Counted from the stretch's first letter, positions 1-13,022 are shown. The stretch: 64,000 bases of DNA from Danio rerio (GCF_049306965.1 NC_133193.1:3010001-3074000), one strand, 5' to 3'. The notes: generated by a model not told the origin, from the letters alone. Program-made: numbers and translations.

Positions 1-304
1 TATATTTATTCTATTATATTCTATTATAATGAATAGTAAAAAAGCAGAACCATTTGATCTAGAAAAAAAACCTCTTTTATATTTTTAGGATTAATATAGT
101 TCTTATAATATTAAAGAAAAAAATAGAAAATATTTTACATATTAGTTCTTATTTTTTATCAATATTGACTATTACATTTTTAATAAATAATATATATTTT
201 TTATAAAATTAGCTATTAATGATGAAAAATAAAAATCTATTTCATCTACTAATTAAGTATATATTAGTTAATATTCAAATCAAGTCAACCTAATCAAAGT
301 TATT

Positions 305-427
305 TTTTCATTTTCTTTTCGGTTTAGTCCTTTATTGATCAGGGGTCGCCACAGTGGAATGAACCGCCAACTTATCCAGCATATGTTTTATGTAGCAGAT
401 GCCCTTCCAGCTGCAACCCATCTCTGA
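305..427 (-). repeat. DANA SINE fragment
   Basis: It matches the 3' half of the abundant zebrafish tRNA-derived SINE read backwards (GGGGTCGCCACAGTGGAATG, then AACCGCCAACTTATCCAGCA). The 5' tRNA-like head is missing. Confidence 0.85.
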
Positions 428-443
428 GATACTTAAAGTTATC

Positions 444-585
<142 letters not shown>

Positions 586-750
586 CAAGATGTACTAACC
601 TACTTGATACATATTAAAATAAAAAAAAGGAAAATATTTTTTTTTCTCAAAAGATCTGCATAATTTTTGAGTGTAAATAATCACATTTGGGTGTGTGTGT
701 GTGTGTTGATTATTTTTGGGTAGTTAACCTGTTTCTGGTCTGGTTGTCAG

Positions 751-1316
751 GAAGCATTACCATGGCGCTGCTGGAGAATCTTCAGCCCGGTCAGGTATAT
801 CTGGTGCAGGTCTCAGCATCCAATCAGATGGGAGATGGGCCGTTCTCAGCCGCTGTAGAGCTGACCATACACACTGACGGCCATGCTCCTCGAACACATG
901 GCTCCTCCCACTCCACAGGTGATTGACACATCCTTTTAAATGCACGTTATTGGTCAGTTTAGGCTTAGAGATAGAGAAGAAATAATAGAATGAGTGTGAT
1001 ATTATAATAAAGTGTGTTTTTGTGCTGTGCCTGCAGTGTTTTCCGATGGTTTCTATCATCTGGATCAAAGGTCAATGACGGGTATAGCGGTGGGCGTTTG
1101 CATCGCTTTAACCTGCATTATCATCTGCATCCTTATACTGGCCTGCCGGAGCAAAACCAGGTCAGAGCTCTGCTGTATAAATACCACTGATGGGGTGTTA
1201 AATCAGTAAGAAAGGTTATATTAGGCACTTAAAATATGCTCATTTTTAAGTTAACTAAAATATGAATAAAAAAGTTCAGTATATTAATTTTAAAAAGCAT
1301 ATAATATAAAAGTATG

Positions 1317-1349
<33 letters not shown>

Positions 1350-2415
1350 GTTAATAAATTTGAAAGTTAGTTTTTAAAAATTATTTTAATGCATTTTTTA
1401 ATTTCATATGTGTATATCAACATTCATAATACTGAATCTAAGTAAATATTCTTGTTTTTTGGAGTACTATTATTGAACACAGATAAAAGCTGAAGTAAAA
1501 CAAATAATTAAACCTAAATATTGATTCTTATAGATTATAAATTGTAATAATAATCATTTCTTAATAATATTATTATATTATATTAGTAATAATATAATGA
1601 ATAATTCATGAAGTATTAATAATTAAATCAGTAATAATATTATATAGATTTTTATTATTCATGCAATATTAATCATTTAATTTATGAATATTAAGTTTGG
1701 CAGCTAAATGAAAACTATTAATATTTTGTGTAGACCTGTATAAAGTGACACTGGTTCTGGAAATCTACATTTTGTTCGACCGAAAAACAATAATTCATTG
1801 TATTTATTGTAATTAGTGTTTAATTATTTATTTTTTTATTGTAGAATATATCATTATTTCTTTACTATTAGTGATATAATTACTAACATAAGTAGAAATT
1901 GAATTTTAAATTCTATATTCTTATATTCCTTTATATTATAATGAATAGTAAAAATGCAGAAAACTTGATCCAGAAACTAATATTATCCATTTTTTGGATT
2001 ATTATTATAGTTTTGATTAATATTAGAAAAAAAACTGTATAAAAACAGTATTAATATTAGGCATAATTCATCATAATTATAAAAAAAAATCTGTATTAAA
2101 CGTTGTATGAATATTTATTTTGAATAAAATTTGCTATTACTGATCAAAAAAATAATAATCTATTATTTAATCTACTAATTATTTATATAATTAGTTATTA
2201 TTCGATGACACATTGACGTAGTGGGTAGCGCTGTCACCTCACAGCAAGAAAGCCCCGGCTGGGTCAGTTGGCATTTCTGTGAGGAGTTTGCATGTTCTCC
2301 CCGTGGATGTTGTTTTAGCCACTTAAAATATGCTAATTTATAGGTTAATTAATTTATTTTTAAAAAATTAAATATGTTCAAATTTAAAAAGCATTAAAGC
2401 TAATAAAATATGCAT

Positions 2416-2446
<31 letters not shown>

Positions 2447-4653
2447 TGACAACATTCATTTTCAACATTTAAACTAAATGTAATATTCTGAACCTAAATA
2501 AAATGTTCAATTTTATTGTACTCTTGCTGAAAGCAAATAAAAGCTGAAATAAAATAAATAATAAAACCTAAATATCAATTAACATAAATGAAAAAATTAT
2601 TAATTAATTATAATAATAATAATATAGTTGTTTTATATTCAGATCATACTACACAAAACTATTATAATTTAAATAGAAATAAATTATAAGTATTATAAAT
2701 AATTAAATATTAGTTGAAAATCTTAGAACCTAATGATCTAAGCCTAAGTAGTAATAAAAGCAGAAAACAATCCCCAATAAAAATCACAAAAACATAATTA
2801 ATAAATACATAAAAATTTTATTATTTTTAAAGAAATGATGTTTACACAACCATAAAGTACCCCTGTCTCCAAGCAATGCACTATCTTTATCTAATTATTG
2901 CTTATTATTGAGTTATAGGAAAAGACTTTCTCAGAAGTCAGATAATTGATTGTATTCATAATGATGTCCTTGCATTATTCATGACAGGAAATCCTGCACT
3001 ACCAAATCCATCAGGCAGGCAGGAGGACAGACTCCGCCCACTGCAGTCCGTCTGGCCAATGAGAGTGCAGCTGAGAGTGTAGAGGTGATGATGCCCATGA
3101 TGAGAGATCATTTCATCGATGCAAAGGTGCGTTCACAATCACATGACTTTATGCCTGTAAATATGCTTTGTGTGTACAATTTTCTGACAAATACTGTATA
3201 TTACATTATTTCAGGGTGGAACAAATCTGATCATTAACAGTTATGGGCCCGTGAAGCCTACCATTGAGAAGAAGAGAAGAAAGAGATGGAGTTTCTTTAA
3301 GAAAAATGAAAAGGTACGAAACTGCAAGCTTTACAATGAGCTTTATTAAAGTAACTATCATTATTAACACATTTATTAGCATGAATCTGTTATTAAGATC
3401 AACAGAAATGTAAACTGTCTAATGAAACACTGCAAATGGGGCCTAATTTTTTAAACCATACAGTGAAATATATTATGTTCAGAACATTATTATTGTAAAA
3501 AAAATCTTTATTATTATTCATTTTAATATGCATACGTTTGCATATGTTTAAATATTCTAATTAATAATTCATGAATCTGTTATTAAGGTCGACAGATATG
3601 TAAATTGTTTTGTTAAACACTGCAAATATTGCCTCGAATAACAATTTTTCCATCCATACAGTGAAATATATAAAGTTCTGAACATTATTATAGTACAAAT
3701 CTTCATTATTATTCATTTAAATATGCATGCATTTAAATATGCATAAATATTATATTTATAAAGCATGAATCTGTTATTGAGATCCACAGAAATTAAAATT
3801 TTCTTAAAAAACACAGCAAATATTGCCTTTAATAACAATATTTTAAACTATACAGGGACATTTTTTAGATTTAGAACTTTATTATTTTAAAACACTTTAT
3901 TATTGTTCATTTAAATATGCATTAATATTATAATTATTTTTTAAAAATGTAAGATTATAAAGCATGAATGTGTTATTAAGATCTACAGAAATATAAAATG
4001 TCTATTAAACTCTACAAATATTGCCTTTAATAACAATATTTTAAACAAAACAGTGAAATATATTATGTTTTGAACATTACTAATGTAAAACTCTATTCAT
4101 TTAATTATGCATAAATTTAAATATGTATAAATATTATACTTTTTTATACAAATATTATAATTAATAAAGCATGAATTTGTTATTGACATCCACTTAAATG
4201 TAAATGGTCTAAAAAACACTGCTAATATACAGTGAAATGTGTTATTGTTCATTGTATTTTGCATAAATTTAAATATGTATAATATTATAATTGTTTTTAT
4301 AAAATATTATAAAGCATGAATCTGTTATTAAGATCCACAGAATTATAAAATGCCGAAAATTGCTTTTAAAAACAATATTTTAAACCATACAGTAAGATAT
4401 ATAATGTTTAGAACATTATTATAGTACAAATCTTTATTATTATTCTTTTAAATATGTACATATATAAATATGTATAATATTATAATTAAATTAAATACTG
4501 CATGTATAAATAAAATGTTCACATTAAGTATACATCTGGGTTATTAATGTAAGCTAAAAGTAATAAACCAAAATATTTCCATTTATATATTTACGTATAA
4601 TTGCTATTAGATAAATATAAATATACATTTACTCAAAAAAAAATAAATAAAAA

Positions 4654-4684
<31 letters not shown>

Positions 4685-5238
4685 GTTGAAGTCAGAATTA
4701 TAACCCCTTGAATTATTTGCCCCCCTGTTTATTTTTCCCCCAATTTCTGTTTAACAGAGAGCAGATTTCTTCAGCACATTTCTAATCATAATAGTTTTAA
4801 TAACTCATTTCTAATAACTGATTTATCTTTGCCATGATGACAGTAAATAATATTTGACTAGGTATATTTCAAGACACTTTTATATAGCTTAAAGTGACAT
4901 TTAAAGGCTTAACCAGGTAAATTAGGGTAACTAGGCAGGTTAGGGTAATTAGGCAAGTTACAGTATAATGATGGTTTGTTCTGAAGACAGTCAGGAATAA
5001 AAATTAGCTTAAAGGGGCTAATAATATTGTCCTTGAAATGGTTCATAAAAAAATTAAAACTGCTTTTATTCTAGCCGAAATAAAACAAATAAGACTTTCT
5101 CCAGAAGCAAAATTATTATCAGACATACTGTGAACATTTCCCTGCTCTGTTAAACATCATTTGGGAAATATTTAAAAAAAGGAGAAAAAAAATCAAAGGT
5201 GGGCCAATAAATCTGTCTTCAACTGTGTGTGTATATAT

Positions 5239-5301
<63 letters not shown>

Positions 5302-5981
5302 CTGTATATGTATATATTGCTAATTAATTAATCACTTGACAGCATGAAAGCATTAGACAGTATTAATAAAAGGTATTGACCCCTTTTGCATAAGAAGTAT
5401 ATCACGCAAAAGTCACGCAAAAATCTATGAAAAATCCTAAATAAAAATAAAAATCCAAAATATGTTTTGCCATAATTTAAGTGTGTGTTCTCTGTATATT
5501 CTTATGTAAATACAAATACACACATGCATGCAAATATTATTATATAATTTTGCCAGGCAAAAATATTAAACAAACTTCTAAAATACTTTATTTAAAACCC
5601 CGTTTATAAGCGAGACACCTCTTACTGATGTTTTTCTGCTTTTATTAGGAGGTGAAGAAAGTCTCCAGTCCAGCATATTCCTATCATCCTGGCACCACCC
5701 TGCTGTGCTACACAGAAACGTCTCCAGAAAACCCACCGACAACTCTGCAGGGTCTGTTTGGGCCATCAGGTGGCGACAGCGAGGGCTCGCACTCCAGCGA
5801 GGGCAGCCATGAAACCAGCGACTCGGGACGATACTCTCATGACGATACAGAAGCAACAAACGTGTCTATCAGAAGTCGCCCTGCTTCCCTACAGGACGAT
5901 GAGAACCAAACGCCTGTTCACGAAAAACAGCTAGAAACTACACTTCAGGAACAGGAAATGACAGATCTACATCCTGTTTAA
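751..5981 (+). CDS. prtg: Protogenin, 3' part (last five coding exons)
   Basis: Exons 751-918, 1037-1160, 2988-3126, 3215-3313 and 5649-5981 have AG/GT borders and matching phases; the 5' end lies outside the window. The first exon encodes the C-terminal strands of a fibronectin III repeat ([20 protein letters not shown], the usual FN3 F-G region). The second holds one membrane helix ([20 protein letters not shown]) followed by basic residues. The remaining exons form a cytoplasmic tail with a Lys/Arg cluster (KKRRKRW) and a Ser/Gly/Glu-rich C-terminus ending DLHPV. Protogenin is a single-pass Ig/FN3 receptor of the DCC/neogenin group, acting in embryonic neural and mesodermal tissue. Family assignment rests on architecture plus the neighbour pygo1, as in human PRTG-PYGO1. 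Zebrafish has two protogenin genes and I cannot tell which this is. IGDCC4 is a less likely alternative. Confidence 0.85.
1161..2987. other. Intron of prtg, AT-rich
   Basis: The intron lies between the transmembrane exon and the first cytoplasmic exon. It contains a TA tract near 1316-1342, an ATTT tetranucleotide tract near 2408-2447 and a DANA head fragment near 2206-2312. I see nothing else with a recognisable structure. Confidence 0.7.
2206..2312 (+). repeat. DANA SINE 5' fragment
   Basis: The tRNA-like head is present (GTGGGTAGCGCTGTCACCTC, then GGCTGGGTCAGTTGGCATTT). The match ends at about 2312, so this is a truncated copy. Confidence 0.8.
3314..4683. repeat. AT-rich intron with diverged tandem units
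   Basis: A motif of the type catgaatctgttattaaga, followed by cagaaatgtaaa and cagtgaaatatat, recurs at about 3380, 3570, 3763, 3962, 4170 and 4316. The spacing is about 150-210 bp, so this is an old tandem array inside the prtg intron. No exon is visible. Confidence 0.65.
4684..5226 (+). mobile_element. Non-autonomous Tc1/mariner-like element
   Basis: It begins GTTGAAGTCAGAATTATAAC and ends TCTTCAACTGT, flanked by TA-rich DNA. It has no coding capacity. Related copies lie at 37200-37720, 38684-39806 (interrupted) and 52970-53222 (partial). The superfamily is inferred from the TA flanks and the ACAGTTGAAGTC terminus; the family has very high copy number in zebrafish. Confidence 0.7.
5230..5300. 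repeat. TG/TA microsatellite
   Basis: A short TG tract runs into a TA tract directly after the preceding transposon end. Confidence 0.9.
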
Positions 5982-7765
5982 CCAAAAAACTACAAGATCT
6001 ACATCCTGTTTAACAAAAAACTACAAGATCTACATCCTGTTTAACCAAAAAACTACAAAATCTACATCCTGTTTAACCAAAAAACTACAAGATCTAGATC
6101 CTGTTTAACCAAAAAACTACAAAATCTACATCCTGTTTAACCAAAAAGCTACAAGATCTACATCCTGTTTAACCAAAAAACTACAAAATCTACATCCTGT
6201 TTAACCAAAAAACTACAAGATCTACATCCTGTTTAACCAAAAAACTACAAGATCTACATCCTGTTTAACGAAAAACTACAAAATCTACATCCTGTTTAAC
6301 CAAAAAACTACAAGAGCTACATCCTATTTAATGAAATACTACAAGGTCTACATCCTGTTTAACCAACAAACTACAAGATCTAGATCCTGTTTAACGAAAA
6401 ACTACAAAAACTACATCCTGTTTAACCAAAAACTACAAGATCTACATCCTGTTTAACCAAAAACTACATCCTGTTTAACCAAAAACTACAAGATCTACAT
6501 CCTGTTTAACCAAAAACTACAAGATCTACATCCTGTTTAACCAAAAAACTACAAGATCTACATCCTGTTTAACGAAAAACTACAAAATCTACATCCTGTT
6601 TAACCAAAAAACTACAAGATCTACATCCTGTTTAACCACAAAACTACAAGATCTACATCCTGTTTAACCAAAAAACTACAAGATCTACATCCTGTTTAAC
6701 CACAAAACTACAAGATCTACATCCTGTTTAACCACAAAACTACAAGATCTACATCCTGTCTAACCACAAAACTACAAGATCTACATCCTGTTTAACCACA
6801 AAACTACAAGATCTACATCCTGTTTAACCACAAAACTACAAGATCTACATCCTGTTTAACCACAAAACTACAAGATCTACATCCCGTTTAACCACAAAAC
6901 TACAAGATCTACATCCTGTTTAACCACAAAACTACAAGATCTACATCCTGTTTAACCAAAAAACTACAAGATCTACATCCTGTTTAACGAAAAACTACAA
7001 AATCTACATCCTGTTTAACCAAAAAACTACAAGAGCTACATCCTATTTAATGAAATACTACAAGGTCTACATCCTGTTTAACCAACAAACTACAAGATCT
7101 AGATCCTGTTTAACGAAAAACTACAAAAACTACATCCTGTTTAACCAAAAACTACAAGATCTACATCCTGTTTAACCAAAAACTACAAAAACTACATCCT
7201 GTTTAACCAAAAACTACAAGATCTACATCCTGTTTAACCAAAAACTACAAGATCTACATCCTGTTTAACCAACAAACTACAAGATCTAGATCCTGTTTAA
7301 CGAAAAACTACAAAAACTACATCCTGTTTAACCAAAAAAACTACAAGATCTACATCCTGTTTAACGAAAAACTACAAAAACTACATCCTGTTTAACCAAA
7401 AAAACTACAAGATCTACATCCTGTTTAACGAAAAACTACAAGATCTACATCCTGTTTAACCAAAAAACTACAAGATCTACATCCTGTTTAACGAAAAACT
7501 ACAAAATCTACATCCTGTTTAACCAAAAAACTACAAGATCTACATCCTGTTTAACCACAAAACTACAAGATCTACATCCTGTTTAACCACAAAACTACAA
7601 GATCTACATCCTGTTTAACCACAAAACTACAAGATCTACATCCTGTTTAACCACAAAACTACAAGATCTACATCCTGTTTAACCACAAAACTACAAGATC
7701 TACATCCTGTTTAACCACAAAACTACAAGATCTACATCCTGTTTAACGGAAATCTACAAGATCTA
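5960..7765 (+). repeat. Minisatellite (31-33 bp unit) starting at the prtg stop codon
   Basis: Roughly 55 head-to-tail copies of a 32-bp unit (core AGATCTACATCCTGTTTAAC, then an A-rich spacer and CTACA). The first unit overlaps the last five codons and stop of prtg, so the array is transcribed as 3' UTR if the transcript extends through it. Most units carry a BglII-type AGATCT. Variant units (CAAAATC, CAAGAGC, AACGAAA, AACCACA) are ordered in blocks, and a distinctive run near 6310 recurs near 7029. Confidence 0.97.
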
Positions 7766-7804
7766 CATCATGTTAAGCAAAAAAAAAAAAAAAAAACTGC
7801 AGGC

Positions 7805-7893
7805 AACCAAACGCCTGTTAACGAAAAACCGCTAGAAACTACACTTCAGGAACAGGAAATGACTGATCTACCTCCTGTTTAACCAAAAAACTA
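7805..7893 (+). repeat. Duplicate of the prtg coding tail
   Basis: This stretch repeats 5904-5992, the last 26 codons and stop of prtg plus some 3' UTR, with only a few changes, and ends the minisatellite. In the same frame it still reads an uninterrupted tail ending DLPPV and stop. It lies about 1.8 kb past the first stop, so it is untranslated in the normal transcript. Confidence 0.9.
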
Positions 7894-8369
7894 CAAGTTG
7901 TCTCTAGCGCCCCCGAATGGACTACTGCAGAAAATGCTCAGTGTTGGATGAGCCGAGACGTCCACACACCACCTGCTTTTTCTCGGTGAATGTATTACTC
8001 GTTTCTCTCTCATTTTTATATGTAAGAAAGTAAGAAACTAGAACCTCACCCACCATGAATGTGTTAAGAAAAGCGAATGTCACGTATTTTTGACGTGAGC
8101 TCGGCGAGAGAGCCTCTCTTGTCTTCCTGATCTACCTCAGTTTGTCTACTAAATATTTAAACTACGCTCATTCACTCGACAGCGTTATTTAGTTTTTGCT
8201 TAGAGTTTATTTGTTATGTTTGCTTGTTTGTTTGTTTACTTCTGAAGTTGGCGAAGGTTTTTATATACATCCTAACCAGTGTGATGCAATGGTAACACTT
8301 CGGTTCTGTTAGTTACACTCTACAGTTAGCTACATTAGAAATGCTGGGATCTCGTAACCCAACATTGGG
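7894..8369 (+). other. Probable prtg 3' UTR
   Basis: Unique-looking sequence follows the duplicated tail, with no open frame and no recognised repeat. The polyadenylation site was not identified. An AATAAA lies at 11023-11028, after several repeats; assigning it to prtg is inference only. Confidence 0.4.
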
Positions 8370-9780
8370 TCAAATCGTATATTTGTTATTTGGTCAATTA
8401 AATTTAAATTAAATTGTCTGAGCCAACAAAATGTAGTTTGTACATATTTGATACAATGTTGGGTTAAATATTATACATACTAAACATTAGTCCATTTAAA
8501 TGTTGACAAATGCATTATTTAAAATCCATTTTTAAATATTATGAGGTCAAATAGAAGATTAAATTGAATTTAAATGGTAATTTCATTCAATTAAATTTAA
8601 ATGACACTTTTAAACCCAACAAAATTTGGTTTGTCCATATTTGACCCAACATTTTTTTTGCCTTTATTTTTACATACTAAACATTGGTCAATTTAAATGT
8701 TGACAAATACATTATTAAAGTAAATTTTTTTAGATATTTTGTGATCAAATAGAAATTTTAATTTAATTTTAATGGTAATTTCATTCAATTAAATTTAAAT
8801 TACACTGTTACAGCCAACAGAATTTGCTTTGTCCAAATTTGACCCAATGATGGGTTAAATTTTTATAATTTATTTATACAAACTAATCATTAGTTCTTTA
8901 AATGTTGACAAATTTAAATATTTTTAAATATAATGTGATCAAATAGAAATTAATATTTTATTTTAATTGTAATTTTTCCTTTTCAATTTAATTTAATCGA
9001 CAATATTTAATCCAACAAAAAAATGTTTGTACGTGTTTGACCTAATGTTGTCTGGCAATTTTGAGCATTAACTTATACATACTAAACATTAGTCCATTTA
9101 AATGTTGACAGATACATTATTAAAAATCCATTTTGAAATATTGTGAGATCAAATAGAAGATTAAATTGAATTTGAATGTTCATTTCTTTCAATTAAATTT
9201 AAATGACACTTTCAAACCCAACAAAACTAGCTTTGTTCATATTTGACCCAACATTTTTTTGCATTTATTTATACACATATACATTATATAAAATCACTAA
9301 ACATTAGTCCATTTAAATGTTGACAAATACACATTTAAAAATACATTTTTAAATATTATGTGATCAAATACAAATTAAAATGGAATTTTTATTATAATTT
9401 CTTTCAATTAAATTTAAATGACACTTTTAAACCCAACAAAATTTGCTTTGCCCATATTTGACCCAATGTTGGGTTAAAAGAATGCAACAATTGAGCATTT
9501 ATTTATACACACTAAACATTAGCCTATTTTAATATTGACAAACACATTATTAAAATACTTTTTTTAACATTATGTGATCAAATAGAAATTTTAATTGAAT
9601 TTTAATGGTAATTTCATTTAAATTCAATTTAAATGACACTTTTAAGCCCAAACTAAATTTGCTTTGTCCATATTTGACCCAGCATTTATTTACACAAACT
9701 AAACATTAGTCCATATAAATGTTGACAAATACATAATTAAAAAATCCATATTAATTATCATGTGCTGAATCTGAGCTAAC
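8370..9780. repeat. Diverged tandem array, unit about 205 bp
   Basis: About six to seven units share the order CCCAACAAAATTTG, TTTGACCCAA, ACTAAACATTAGTCCATTTA, AATGTTGACAAATAC, TGTGATCAAATAGAAATT and AATTAAATTTAAATGACAC. Landmarks recur near 8613, 8808, 9010, 9216, 9430 and 9640. The units are diverged enough to be old. There is no coding content. Confidence 0.85.
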
Positions 9781-10306
9781 ATGAGAAATATGATGCAATA
9801 GTAAGGAATAAGCTTTGTTAGTTTTGTTAATTTTTAAGATAAAAATAATAATATGGTATCTTTATATTATCTAAATCAATCTATCAACATGATTTAATTA
9901 ACCCGAGTAAACATATAATATTTATTAATGCCTATATAATCAAATCATATTAACAGATTGATTTAAATAATGTAAAGAGACACAATATTATCAGTTTTAT
10001 TTAATAAAATTAACAAAATAAAGTGTGTAGTTGGGAATAAAATATGCAAAGTTTATATTCTATCGCTCATTGTTAATTAATTAATATATTTAATTTTCTT
10101 AATTATAGAATAGTACTGATTTCCAACGGAATCAATTTCAGCCAATCAGAACATACTTAGTGTTTAATATGCATAACTTTGAACCAATAGAATTCAAGTG
10201 TGGGCGGAGCAGTTTCATTGCATCACATGGTCAGGATAGTAGCTGACCTCAGCTTCAGAAAGGTTTACGTGTGAATATGAGTACGAGATTTCTCAGGTCA
10301 GCATGA

Positions 10307-10347
<41 letters not shown>

Positions 10348-11122
10348 TGCTCTTATATAGTCCCTGTTTTATACTACCTCGTTTTACCTTTTGATTTGTA
10401 GCCGTAGAAGTGTTTTTTTTCTTCATCTCAGGGAATCAAGTGAACGGCCATGTGTGTGTTTTTTTTGTACATGGTTTATGGACAGGGTATCTTCCTCAAG
10501 CCGTACTGAATGTGTTGATTTTCATTATTTCTTCGTCATTTATTTAGTCCCGTCCTGTCGTCTTTCGAGTCTGAAGTAACCAAGAATGCTGTTTCTGAGT
10601 TCAGCAAAAACCTGATAGCTTTAAATAATGGCCTTAGTGTGCGCAGATTGATTGCAGTCCGAATGAATGTCCGAAAATGAATCCAAATGCCTCAAAAGAT
10701 ATCTATTTTTCTTGACAATACTATGGTATATGTACTACTGAGTACGCGTTTTAGTTCCTGTAGTGCTTTTTGAAAGGTTAGCTTTAGAGATATGAGTGTA
10801 GCACTTGTCTTTCAGATTAGTTTTGTAGTTTGTTGTGCAACGGAAACACGCCATCATTCATTCACTCATTCGGCTGTTTGCTTGTTCATTTATTTTCTCG
10901 TTCGCCGGGCTTCTGGGATGATAAGACGACAATGAGATTATCCTTGAATCAAACCAAAGATAGAGTTCACTCGGAGGCCGGCGGACGCTCATTTCGGTTT
11001 TCTATATTAAAAGAGCTGCTTTAATAAACTCAGACCAAATAAGGTGGAAATGCAGACGTTAGAAATCTCAAATTTCACTCCCAAATCAACAGAGTAATAT
11101 GACATTATGAATGAATAATACT
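9781..11122. other. Intergenic or distal 3' UTR, no gene seen
   Basis: AT-rich sequence contains a GT microsatellite at about 10306-10343. Short open frames near 10391 and 10830 show no family features. An AATAAA occurs at 11023. Confidence 0.5.
10306..10343. repeat. GT microsatellite
   Basis: About 19 GT dinucleotides in a row. Confidence 0.95.
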
Positions 11123-11793
11123 TTAAAAGGGGACCTATTATGACATTTTAGAGATAAAATAGGTCTCTAGAGTGTGTATGCAAGTATCAGCTCATAAAAC
11201 CACACAAACAATGCTTTATAGCAGTGTTTCTCAACCACGTTCCTTGAGGACCACCAGCACTGCATGTTTTTGGAGGTCTCATTTGTCTGTCACTCCCATT
11301 TCAGGTCTTTCAGTCTCTGCTAATGAGCTGATGATCTGAATCAGGCGTGTTTGGTCAGGGAGACATGCAAAATGTGCAGAGCTGGTGGTCCTCCAGTAAC
11401 GTGGTTGAGAAACACCGCTTTATAAATGCTTTACAACGCTTTGATGCTAATTGTGGCATTTTGGTGACTGTCGCTTTAAATTCAAATGAGATTTGAAAAG
11501 AGGGCGGAGCTACAAATGTCTGTGTGTCAGCATAGTGGCAGATTCAAAAACAAGACCAACATTATATGCTAATGATGACACTAGTGGGCGGAGAGTTCCC
11601 GCTCTGATGGCATATACAAAGGGAGAATGTCAATCAAAGTGTTTCTCCAGACTGTTTTCATCAAGTCTGATTATAAATAAATATAATTAATGCATTTTTA
11701 CCATTAGAAGCAGCTTATATTCACAGAATGTTTTCACACAACTGTGTTTAAACCTCTTATGAAAGTGATTTATGCATAATAGGTCCCCTTTAA
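11123..11793. mobile_element. TTAA-flanked non-autonomous DNA transposon
   Basis: The terminal inverted repeats are AAAGGGGACCTATTATG on the left and its complement CATAATAGGTCCCCTTT on the right, with TTAA at both ends. That suggests piggyBac-type TTAA targeting (inference). A hAT element is inserted at 11222-11417. There is no transposase. Confidence 0.8.
11222..11417. mobile_element. hAT-type MITE nested in the TTAA element
   Basis: Terminal inverted repeats CAGTGTTTCTCAACCACG and CGTGGTTGAGAAACACCG are flanked by an 8-bp target duplication (CTTTATAG on the left, CTTTATAA on the right). The CAG-type ends and 8-bp duplication are hAT hallmarks. Confidence 0.85.
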
Positions 11794-13022
11794 TATACTA
11801 TTATCTATCTTGATGTTAGTTAATGATATTAATAATGCTTCAATTAATAAATGCTGTTCCCGTATTGCTTATTCTTAATTAATGTTAGTGAATATATTAA
11901 CAACCATACAAAATCTATCATGAAAGTAGGATTTTTTGTATTAGAAACATGCAGCTTTTCATAAGCATTGAGATTATTTCGTCACACTTTACTATATTAG
12001 ATAAGTTCTAACAATAAATTATTTATTTTCATTCATGAATGTTAACAAAGATAAATAAATATATATGTAATGCATTAATTATTTATAAATTATATAATAA
12101 ATAAATTTAATATATAGTAATAAATATGTTTGATCAATACAATATCTAATGAAACCTTATTAGTTACCTTAATTACTGATTATTTAAAGTATCTCCATGA
12201 CAATTATGCACATTTTTCTTCCAAATTCCTAATATCTATAGTACATTATTAATTTTTTAATGTAAGCCATCATCAGTTTATTTATTAATTCTCAAGATAT
12301 TTAATAAATAAATACATGCATATTTTCTGTTTATTTTGGAGTGAAATATATTGAGATTGACCTTAAATCAAGCGTCGCAGTTATCAATATCCCTCATTAG
12401 GATTTTCGACGCGGATGTTATTGTACATGAAAACTATATACAGAGAGAGAGAGATATTATATTATATCATAGCATTCGAGCGTCTGAAATTCTTCTCAAT
12501 CACAGGGATTTGATCGCATTTCAATCAGAGAGACACAATCAGTTTTGAATCTTTCTTTTCGAAGCAAACAGTCTGAAAAAAAAAAACCAAAGAAAGCTGT
12601 CGCCGTTGCACAGACGATTATCGTAGATGATTTTGCATGGTGTTTTTTGTCGTTTATTTCCAAGTGGATTTGACTTCTACTTGACGTCAGGAAACCAAAG
12701 ACAGTGTTATTAAAATGTGGTCGTGCTTTCAATCATTTAAGACATTCAAACCAACCAAAGATGATGGATTTCATACCTTTTTGTTTGCTTTCAGAACATT
12801 TCTCACTGGAGGAGGAATATTGTATTGTCTTTTTTTATATATTGCTGTTGTTTTGAAGTGTTTTGAAAGGGAAATGATGTGCCCTGGAATTTGTGAAAGT
12901 ACTGACTTAATATTTGGTTTCACGTTCTTGTTGAAAAGTGGAGTCGAAGCTGTTTTCGGTGGGATTTTCTACCCAAAAAACGGATTATTTTGGCTTTTTT
13001 CCTAGCAAGGTTTGATGCAGTA
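11794..13022. other. Intergenic, no gene seen
   Basis: AT-rich sequence with TAAATA-rich low complexity near 12000-12130. Open frames at 12351-12548 and 12715-13005 show no recognisable domain, start context or splice context. Confidence 0.5.

Noticed and set aside
5960-7765. Regular ~32-bp repeats resembling a CRISPR array
   Set aside because: There are no unique spacers; whole units are tandem and it is vertebrate nuclear DNA. It is a minisatellite.
12715-13005. 96-codon open frame starting MWSCFQSFKTF
   Set aside because: Low-complexity Phe-rich peptide, no family features, no splice or promoter context, directly beside a transposon.
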